From contig DASUPQ010000282.1 in NCBI GenBank assembly GCA_036280995.1, positions 1 to 36,985 on the forward strand: a stretch of DNA of 36,985 nt. Direction: 5' to 3'. This document shows, piece by piece, positions 17,897 through 29,200 of this stretch (the stretch's first letter is position 1; every line of letters begins with the position of its first letter). Position numbers and translations under genes: made by a program. The notes beneath the pieces are model-generated. The model was not told the DNA's origin and ran no database searches. It saw nothing but the letters and a program-made list of their open reading frames with translations. This DNA comes from Actinomycetota bacterium. GTDB taxonomy: Bacteria; Actinomycetota; CALGFH01.

Positions 17897-19069
17897 ATGC
17901 GACGGATCGGGGTGGAGGAGCGCCGGGCCCGACTCGGCCTGCGCCACCACCTGGCGGCCGAGACCCGCACGGACGTGGTCGAGGCGGCCCGCGACCTGGT
18001 CGGCCTGCACGGCACCGATCCGGCGACCGTCCACCTGGCCGCCCGGGCGCGGATGCGCGACCCCCAGGTCGCGGCCGTCGAGCAGGCGCTGTACGAGGAC
18101 CGGACGCTGGTCCGGATCCTGGGCATGCGCCGGACGATGTTCGTCGAGCCGGTCGAGCTGATGCCGGTGGTCCAGGCGGCCTGCACCGACGCCATCGCCG
18201 TCCAGCAGCGCCGGCTGCTGCTCACGATGCTCGACCGGGCCGGGCTGACCGACGACCCGGCCGGCTGGGTCGAGGAGGTGGAGAAGGTCGCCGTCCGGGC
18301 CCTGGAGGCCCGGGGCGAGGCGACCGCCGCCGAGCTGGCCAGGGACGACCCGCGCCTGGCCCAGCAGATCGTGGTCGCCGCGGGCAAGCCATACGAGGGC
18401 CGCCAGAGCGTGGTCACCCGGATCCTGCTCCTGCTGGCCGCCGAGGGCCGCATCGTCCGGGGCCGCCCCCGCGGCTCCTGGGTCAGCGGCCAGTACCGCT
18501 GGTCGGTGGTGGACGCCTGGCTGCCGGAGGGCGTCGCCCCCTGGTCGCTCCAGGACGCCCAGACCGAGCTGGTCCGCCGCTGGCTGCGGGGGTTCGGGCC
18601 GGCCACCGTCGCCGACGTGAAGTGGTGGACGGGCCTGCCCATGGGTCAGGTCCGCAAGGCCGTGGCCGCCACCGGGGCGGTCGAGGTCGACCTCGACGGC
18701 GTGCCCGGCCTCGTCCTCCCCGACGACCTCGACCCGGTGCCGGCGCCCGAGCCCTGGGCGGCCCTGCTCCCCGCGCTCGACCCGACGACCATGGGCTGGG
18801 CCGGCCGCAACTTCTACCTCGGCCCGCACCGCCCCGTGCTGTTCGACCGCAACGGCAACGCCGGCCCGGCCATCTGGTGGGACGGCCGCGTCGTCGGCGG
18901 CTGGGCCCAGCGCAGGAGCGGCGAGGTCGTCCTGCGCCTCCTGGAGGACGTCGGCGCCGACGCCACCGGCGCCATCGAGGCCGAGGCGGCCCGCCTCGCC
19001 ACCTGGTTCGGCCCGGTCCGGGTCACCCCCCGCTTCCGCACCCCCCTGGAGCGCGAGCTGGCCGCCTAG
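17897..19069 (+). CDS. winged-helix DNA-binding protein, AlkX/AlkZ-like (HTH_42)
   Basis: This 390-residue cytoplasmic protein belongs to the HTH_42 family, tandem winged-helix proteins that include the DNA glycosylases AlkX (YcaQ) and AlkZ. Recognisable parts are the start with ARDLVGLHGTDPATVHLAAR, RILGMRRTMFVEP, the middle segment WLRGFGPATVADVKWWTG, and the late part FYLGPHRPVLFDRNGNAGP then WWDGRVVGGW. Where AlkZ has the catalytic Gln-X-Gln motif, this protein reads His38-Gly-Thr40-Asp41, as in a large group of uncharacterised actinobacterial homologues. Glycosylase activity is therefore unproven. A TTG at 17861 also opens the frame; the ATG at 17897 matches the family start. A perfect inverted repeat lies 39 bases upstream. 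Confidence 0.82.
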   Translation: MRRIGVEERRARLGLRHHLAAETRTDVVEAARDLVGLHGTDPATVHLAARARMRDPQVAAVEQALYEDRTLVRILGMRRTMFVEPVELMPVVQAACTDAIAVQQRRLLLTMLDRAGLTDDPAGWVEEVEKVAVRALEARGEATAAELARDDPRLAQQIVVAAGKPYEGRQSVVTRILLLLAAEGRIVRGRPRGSWVSGQYRWSVVDAWLPEGVAPWSLQDAQTELVRRWLRGFGPATVADVKWWTGLPMGQVRKAVAATGAVEVDLDGVPGLVLPDDLDPVPAPEPWAALLPALDPTTMGWAGRNFYLGPHRPVLFDRNGNAGPAIWWDGRVVGGWAQRRSGEVVLRLLEDVGADATGAIEAEAARLATWFGPVRVTPRFRTPLERELAA

Positions 19070-19088
19070 CCGGTGGGGTGGCCGGCGC

Positions 19089-19637
19089 TCAGAACTCGAC
19101 CTCGGCCGTCTTCACCACCCCGGCGGTCCGGCCGGGTCCCGAGTGGTACCGCCAGTACATGTTGGTGTGGTCGATGACCTTGTCCGGCGACGGTGCGCCC
19201 CACTCGCTCAGGTCCTCGGTGGTGTGGGCGTCGCCCACCAGGGTCGTGTCGTACCCGCGGACGAACGCGCCGTGCAGCGTCGACCGGATGCACTCGTCGG
19301 TCTGGGCGCCGGTCACCAGCAGCCGGCCCACGCCCCGCTCGGCCAGCACCGACTCCAGGTCGGTGTCGTCGAACGAGTCGCCGTAGTGCTTGTGGACCAG
19401 CGGCTCGCCGTCCTCCCGGACCAGCTCCGGCACGTACTGCCACTCATCGCTGTCCCTGGCCAGCTGCTCGTCCGAGTGCTGCACCCAGACCACGGGCACC
19501 TGGCTGGCGCGGGCCCTCTCCACCAGCTGGCGGATGTTCGCGACCACCCTGTCCCGGTCGTAGGCGTTCGCGACGACGCCGTTCTGGACGTCGAGCACCA
19601 TCAGCGCGGTGTTCGGTCGGTCGGTGAACCTGGACAT
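19089..19637 (-). CDS. isochorismatase-like cysteine hydrolase
   Basis: The 182-residue protein belongs to the isochorismatase/nicotinamidase superfamily. The catalytic triad is Asp16 (LDVQNG), Lys83 (HKHYGDSF) and Cys116 (GAQTDECIRST), with the cis-peptide turn before the cysteine. No metal-binding DxHxxxxH motif of nicotinamidases is visible, so an isochorismatase-type or amidohydrolase activity is more likely. The substrate is unknown. The ATG at 19637 has an excellent GGAGGAGG five to six bases upstream. The 3' part of the upstream lipoprotein gene overlaps its first 37 bases, so the two are probably co-transcribed. It ends 19 bases from the convergent winged-helix gene. Confidence 0.9.
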   Translation of the reverse strand: MSRFTDRPNTALMVLDVQNGVVANAYDRDRVVANIRQLVERARASQVPVVWVQHSDEQLARDSDEWQYVPELVREDGEPLVHKHYGDSFDDTDLESVLAERGVGRLLVTGAQTDECIRSTLHGAFVRGYDTTLVGDAHTTEDLSEWGAPSPDKVIDHTNMYWRYHSGPGRTAGVVKTAEVEF

Positions 19638-20047
19638 GCGGCCTCCTCCGTCGTCCCTGCACGCGCCGCCGACCGCCCCATCATCACCCGCCGGCCCGAC
19701 ACCTCGCCGAGGAAGCCGACCCAGCGTTGCCCGGGCATGATCTCGAGCTGGTGGACGCGATCGGAGGGGCCGGCTTCGGGGCCGTCGAACTCGCTGGCGA
19801 TGCGCTCCACATGCCGGCGTTGGTCCATGGACGGCGGTACCCGGGCGGTCCCGGGGTCGCCGCCGCCCTGGGGGAACTGGCGGCGCTCGACCTCCTCGGC
19901 GACCTGCTCGGCGTCCTCCAAGGCAAGCTGGCGGGCCTGGTGGCGGGCCGCGTCCTCGCCGGTCCGGAAGCCGCCGGCCTTCACGCAGCCGGTGCAGCTC
20001 AGCGCCGCTGTCACCGCGAGCGCCAGGACCCGCTTCGTCGTCTCCAC
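19601..20047 (-). CDS. small putative lipoprotein of unknown function
   Basis: This 148-residue protein is not one I recognise. A basic, hydrophobic N-terminus (ETTKRVLALAVTAAL) ends in SCTGC, which looks like a lipoprotein signal with Cys21 or Cys18 as lipid site. A Gln/Glu/Ala-rich helical stretch follows (about 34-55), then a globular part with HQLEIMPGQRWVGFLGEVSG. The last 25 residues look disordered. Third-codon positions are almost all G or C, which supports real coding. The GTG at 20047 is the first start that keeps the signal peptide; no strong ribosome binding site precedes it. The end overlaps the start of the isochorismatase-like gene by 37 bases in another frame. Confidence 0.6.
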   Translation of the reverse strand: METTKRVLALAVTAALSCTGCVKAGGFRTGEDAARHQARQLALEDAEQVAEEVERRQFPQGGGDPGTARVPPSMDQRRHVERIASEFDGPEAGPSDRVHQLEIMPGQRWVGFLGEVSGRRVMMGRSAARAGTTEEAACPGSPTDRTPR

Positions 20048-20384
20048 ATGCCGCCCAGGACGGCCCGCCCCGGCCCACCAGACCATCGGAGTCCGGCCTC
20101 AACTCATGGGGCTGGTGTCCCCGGGTGCGGCTGGGTAGTTCCGGCAACCAGCGGCGCAGCCCAGCCGCCCGAGCCGGTGCCGCCGCCGCTGCGCCGGGCT
20201 CGGCCGCCTTCACCTCGCGCTCGCGTTCGCGGGTCTGCTCCCCCTGGGCGACCTGCTGCTCGGCCTCGTCCTCGACCCCGCCCACCGGTCGCCACTTGGC
20301 GCCCTGGGCCCTGGCCGAGTGCGGTGGCCCGGCAGCCGGGTGGTCAAGGGTCGCCTGGGGCTGCCGGGCCGTACGGGCCGGCGG
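20048..20384. other. 337-base interval without a confident gene
   Basis: No reading frame here matches a family I know. One minus-strand frame, from a GTG at 20285, has nearly perfect GC at third positions and encodes a charged helical stretch (EDEAEQQVAQGEQTREREREV) before losing coding character. It could be a relic or a short unrecognised gene. The plus-strand frames look like shadows of it. I see no RNA gene. Confidence 0.4.
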
Positions 20385-20582
20385 TCACTCCGACGGCATC
20401 AGGATCCAGAGGAGCGGGTAGACGATGATCTGGCTGCCCGGGATCACGATCAGGGTGACGACGAACAGGATCCTCATCATCGTCGCGCCTATCCCGAACC
20501 GGCGGGCCAGCCCGGCGCAGACCCCGCCCAGGATCCTGCCCTGGCGCGGCCGGACGAGCCCCTGACGACGAAACGCTTCCAT
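20385..20582 (-). CDS. small PspC-domain membrane protein
   Basis: This 65-residue protein is little more than one PspC domain. The N-terminal part RQGRILGGVCAGLARRFGI is the family signature, and one or two membrane segments follow (MRILFVVTLIVIPG and QIIVYPLLWILMP). PspC proteins take part in envelope-stress responses in E. coli, and stand-alone short forms are common in Actinomycetota with no tested role. The frame is open to 20633. The ATG at 20582 is chosen because GGAGGA lies about eight bases before it and the domain begins there. No other psp gene is nearby. Confidence 0.88.
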   Translation of the reverse strand: MEAFRRQGLVRPRQGRILGGVCAGLARRFGIGATMMRILFVVTLIVIPGSQIIVYPLLWILMPSE

Positions 20583-20636
20583 TGCTGCGGTCCTCCATGA
20601 CCTCGACTGTCCCTCCCACCCTAGGCGGATCACCCG

Positions 20637-20715
20637 GCAACGGCATCGGGAATCGGCCCGGGACCTGCCGCGGGCGGGTCAGGGTCCGATCAGGGACATC
20701 CCCGATGCCGGTTGC
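20637..20715. repeat. long-spaced inverted repeat near the methyltransferase relic
   Basis: GCAACGGCATCGGG (20637-20650) and CCCGATGCCGGTTGC (20701-20715) are reverse complements apart from one extra G, with about 50 bases between them. The element lies between the divergent PspC gene and the small open frame at 20728. It could form a cruciform or hairpin, or be a pair of half-sites. Confidence 0.4.
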
Positions 20716-20727
20716 TGTGCTCCCGCC

Positions 20728-20880
20728 ATGACGACCGACGGCCCGCCGACGCTGGCCGATCAGGTCAGCCGGCTGTACGACCTGATCGCCGGCTACCACG
20801 CCACCCACCGCGGCTGATCGCCGAGCGGGGGCTGGCCGGCCGCTGCGCTGGTCGCGGCAAGGCCTGGCCGCCGGGCCGGG
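20728..20880 (+). pseudogene. probable relic of an N-terminal methyltransferase fragment
   Basis: An ATG at 20728 opens 29 codons ending at a TGA (20815-20817). The piece LADQVSRLYDLIAGYHATH resembles the N-terminal helix of class I SAM-dependent methyltransferases of the O-methyltransferase type. After the stop, another frame continues with RLIAERGLAGR, which would suit the next helix of such a protein. Coding then fades before the response regulator gene ends at 20881. It could also be a genuine 29-residue peptide. The methyltransferase match rests on memory of family sequences and is tentative. Confidence 0.35.
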
Positions 20881-21462
20881 TCAGGGCGTGGACGGGCTCT
20901 CCGGCTGGGCCTCCAGGACCCGCTTGGCGATCTCGGCCAGGGGCAGCTGGCGGTCCATGGCCGCCCGGCGCATGCGGGTGTAGGCCTGGTCCTCGGTGAG
21001 GCCGAACTGCTCCATGAGCCGGCCCTTGGCCCGCTCGATCACCTTGCGGGCGGCCAGCTTGGACTCGAGGTCGTCGACCGTTCCCTGGAGGTCGCGGTGG
21101 TCGGCCGCCCGGGCCAGGGCGACGCTGACCCCGGCGAGCAGCTGGGCCGGCTGGAACGGCTTGACCAGGTAGCCGATGGTGCCGGCGTCGGCCGCCTGCT
21201 CGACCAGGTCCTTGTCGGAGAACGCGGTCAGGACGAGCACGGCCGGGCCCTCGGCGGTGATCTGCCTGGCCGCGGTGAGGCCGTCCACCTTGGGCATCTT
21301 CACGTCCATGATCACCAGGTCGGGGCCGAGCTCACGGGCCAGGCGGACCGCCTGCTCGCCGTCGCCGGCCTCGCCGACCACGGTGTGCCCACCCTCGGTG
21401 AGGGTCTCGACGATGTCCACCCTGATCAGGACCTCGTCCTCGGCGACGAGCACCCGCGCCAT
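20881..21462 (-). CDS. ANTAR-domain response regulator, PdtaR-like
   Basis: This 193-residue protein has a receiver domain (residues 1-118) with the acidic pair Glu8/Asp9, phospho-acceptor Asp53 (IMDVKMP), Thr79 and Lys101 (YLVKPF). A short coiled linker follows, then an ANTAR RNA-binding domain (about 128-185, ARKVIERAKGRLMEQFGLTEDQAY). ANTAR regulators bind paired hairpins in mRNA and prevent termination when phosphorylated. In mycobacteria the cognate kinase is PdtaS, and a kinase of that type is encoded at 31130 in this window. The frame is open upstream; the ATG at 21462 has AAGGAG five bases before it. It lies 92 bases downstream of gltB on the same strand. Confidence 0.92.
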   Translation of the reverse strand: MARVLVAEDEVLIRVDIVETLTEGGHTVVGEAGDGEQAVRLARELGPDLVIMDVKMPKVDGLTAARQITAEGPAVLVLTAFSDKDLVEQAADAGTIGYLVKPFQPAQLLAGVSVALARAADHRDLQGTVDDLESKLAARKVIERAKGRLMEQFGLTEDQAYTRMRRAAMDRQLPLAEIAKRVLEAQPESPSTP

Positions 21463-21554
21463 CCTGCTCCTTCCGCCACGTACGTCGGGTAGGCATCGTA
21501 GCCCGGAAGGAGGCTGACGCGGAGTCCGGTTGTCGTCCAGGGCCCGCCGTGCCG

Positions 21555-26042
<4,488 letters not shown>

Positions 26043-26224
26043 CTCGCCTCCGATTGCACTGCTGGGGCGACGCCGGAGCCCGGGTGCCGATGGACAACGA
26101 TGTCCAGGGACACGAAAAACGGCGCCGCCTGGGCGAGCGCCGTTGCTCTCGAGCCATGAGCGTACGGAGGTGGGTCCGGCACGTCAACAACTGGTGTGAC
26201 CGGCGGCGACACGCCGTCCCGGGC
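26043..26224. other. intergenic region upstream of gltB with terminator of the preceding operon
   Basis: This 182-base gap holds the gltB ribosome binding site at its left edge and the terminator of the large surface-protein operon at 26112-26144. I looked for a glutamine or glnA RNA motif and found none I could support. No promoter element stands out. Confidence 0.5.
26112..26144 (-). terminator. rho-independent terminator of the 30830-26225 operon
   Basis: On the minus strand AACGGCGC (26144-26137) pairs perfectly with GCGCCGTT (26125-26118) across an 11-base loop. A run of T follows directly (five A on the plus strand, 26115-26119). It lies about 80 bases after the stop of the 1382-residue gene and before gltB on the same strand, so it insulates gltB from that operon. 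Confidence 0.75.
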
Positions 26225-29200
26225 CTACCCGGAAGGGGTGCTCGTGGGGCGCCGGGCGGCCACCACGCCGGCCGCGGCGGCCAGGGCCAGGAGCACCAGC
26301 CCGGCGCCGGTGAAACGCAGCAGCGGGCCGGTGTCCAGCCGCCGCTCGGAGGGCGGCACGGGCAGGCCGGGCACCGGCTCCGGCCGCATGGCCTGCCTAG
26401 GGACAAGGCCGAGGCGGACGGCCAGGCGGCCGAGGGCCGCCGGCCGGGCCGGGCCGCCGTCGGCGGGCAGCTCCAGCACGGCCCGCTCGAACAGCTGGCG
26501 CACGGCCCCGTCCGGCATCGTCTGCGGGGTGCCGAGCGGCCGGCCGAACCGGTCCCGGGCCCGCCGGAAGTCGCTGGCCGTGGCCGCCGCCGGGTCGGTG
26601 CCCAGGTAGACGCGGGCGATCTCCTCGTCGCTGAGCAGGGCCCTGGTCTGCCGGTTGTTCACCGGCGCCCGGGCCGATGGCAGCGGGATGTCGGCCTCGG
26701 CCACCGCCTCGACGTCCAGCTTGGCCAGCTGCGGCGGCAGCTCAATGGGCCGCACGGCCGGCGGGCCGCTGGCGGTCGGGACCGCTCCAAGCACCATGGT
26801 GTCGAACGCCTGCAGGGCCGGGCCGTCGCTGGTCCAGACCGACCCGAGCGGCCGGCCGAGGACCGCCTTGCCGCCGGCGGCCTGGTAGCCGGTGTAGAAG
26901 GCGCCGACCTGGCTGTCCACGACCCGGTAGCCGCCGCAGGCCGAGCCCGTGACGTTGGAGAACAGCCCGCCGGGCACGGGGATGCTGTCGGCCACCGGGT
27001 CGAGCGGGGCGGTGTCGACCCGCCACAGCTCGATACCCGACAGGCTCCGCGACGGGTGGGCGGCCAGCCGCCTGCCGTGCTGGCGGACCCAGGCGGCCAG
27101 CGACGGGGTCATGGGCCCGCCCTGGGCGGTCGCGCCGGTCAGCACGAAGAAGCGCACCCCGGCGGCGTGGGCGGCCGGGCCGCTCGAGAACTCGGTCACG
27201 GTGGCGCCGGTGGCCAGCAGCCGGGCCCGGTCGGCGGGCCCGCTGGCGTTGACCGCCGAGCAGCCCGGCACCTGCTCGCCGACCGTCGCCACCAGCCGGG
27301 CCAGGCCGTCGTCGGCCGGGCGGCCGTAGCTGGCCCCCCAGGCCAGGCCCTGGACGACGAGCAGCCCGGCCAGGACGACCCCCGTCGCGGCTCCGACCAA
27401 CCGGGTCTCCGGGCGCCCGCCGGCGGCCGCCAGCACCGCCACGCCGGCCAGGGCCAGGGAGACGGCCGCGGCGGGGACGGCGAAGGGGAGGGCCTGGGAG
27501 GTCGGGTAGCCGAGCGCGACCGCCACCGCCGCCCCGGCGGCCGTGGTCGCGGTCCAGGCGAGCACCCGGGCCGGCCATTGCGCGGTGCCAGGCCTGGCGC
27601 CGGACCGGTGGCGCCAGGCCAGGATGGCGGCTGCCAGGCCGGTGGCGACCAGCAGCCAGCTGAGCGGGGCGGCGGCCAGCGACGCGCCGAGGGACCCTCG
27701 CCTGGGGGGGCGTCCGAGCAGCCATCCGGCCTGCCCGGCGGTCAGGTCCTGGCCGGCCACCCAGACGGGCAGGACCAGCCAGAGCCCGATCCCGAGCCCG
27801 AGGGCGGCCATGGCCCGCCAGGCCTCCCGGTGCCGCCCCTGGAGCAGCTCGGCCACCACCGGGACGGCCAGCACCCCCAGCGCGAGCGGGCTGACCAGCA
27901 GGGCGAGCCCGGCCCCGGCGGCGACCAGCGGCAGCCACCGCAGCGCCGGCCGCGCCGGCAGCTCCCAGGCCAGGAGCAGCGCACCCAGGGCGAGCCCGAC
28001 GGCCAGGACCGTCCCGGTCGCCGTCCGCCCGCTCCGGACCAGCACCGGGTCGAGGGCCACCAGCGCCCCCGCCAGCGCCGCTCCCCCCAGCCGCCACCCG
28101 TGCGGCGGGGCCGGACCCGGCCCGGCCGCCGCACCGGTACCGGGTCCGACCCGCATGAGAAGCAGGAAGAGCAGCACGGTCAGCCCAACCACACCCGCCA
28201 GCAGGAACCGGCTCGGCACCCTGGCCTCCCGGATCGCCCCCTCGAGCGAGGCCCCCGCTTCCGTCGCCCGCAACCACACCCCGACGCCCAGGGCGTGCAG
28301 CGGCTCGATCGGCCCCATCCTCGGGTCCTGGGCCACCAGGCCGCCCTCGCCCTCCCCGGCAGCCCGCACCACCGCCACCTCACCAGCCAGCGTGTCCGGC
28401 CCCCCACCCGCACGCCACCCCGCGGCGGCCACCCCCACCACCGCCAGCAGCAAGATCACCAGGGCGGGCCCGGCCACCCCGCCCACCCCAGCCCGAACCC
28501 CCGCCGCGCCCCCCTGCGCCACCCGCGCCCGCCGAGCCTCAGCCTGCGCAGCCCTCCGCGCCTCCAACCGCGCGATCCGCCGCTGCGCAGCCTCCTCCCG
28601 CCCCACCCGCCGAACCTCCGCCCGAGCCGCCCTGGCCAGCCGAGCCTCGTCCCGGGCGACCTTCCGCGCCTCCTCCTGAGCCGCCTTGGCCTGCCGGGAC
28701 TCCTCCCGGGCAATCTTCCGCTCCTCGGCCTGTGCCGCCCGCTGCTGCGCCGCCTCGGCCCGAGCCGCCTCCTGAGCTTCGGCCCGCGCCGCCTTGGCCT
28801 GCTGCGCCTCTGCCCGGCGGACCTCGGCGCTCGCCGCCCTGGCCTGCGCCGCTTCCTGGCGAGCCGACCGCCGCGTCTCCGCCTGGGCTGCCCGCGCCTG
28901 CCGCGCCTCATCCCGCCGGGCCGCCCTGGTCCGGCTCGCCTCCGCCCGCGCGGCCTTCCGGACCGCCGCCCGCTCCACACGCCGCTGCGCCGCCTCGGCG
29001 CGGGCGGCCTGCCGCGCCTCGGCCCGAACCGCCCGCCGCTCCGCGGTCTGCGCCGCCTTCGCCTGCCGGGCCTCGGCCCGAGCCGCACGATCCACCTTCG
29101 CCTGCGCCGCCTTGGCCTGACGCGCCTCCTCCCGCTCGGCGGCCCGAACCTCCGCCGCCGCGGCTCTGGCCTGGCGGGCTTCCTCCCGAGCGGCGGCTCG

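Noticed and set aside
20104-20295. 63-codon minus-strand frame and overlapping plus-strand frames
   Set aside because: Gly/Arg- or Pro/Arg-rich low-complexity products without start signals; at best a relic, recorded as an unassigned interval.
26043-26224. Possible glutamine riboswitch or ANTAR hairpin pair upstream of gltB
   Set aside because: The only good hairpin is the terminator of the upstream operon; I could not find the conserved loops of either RNA.
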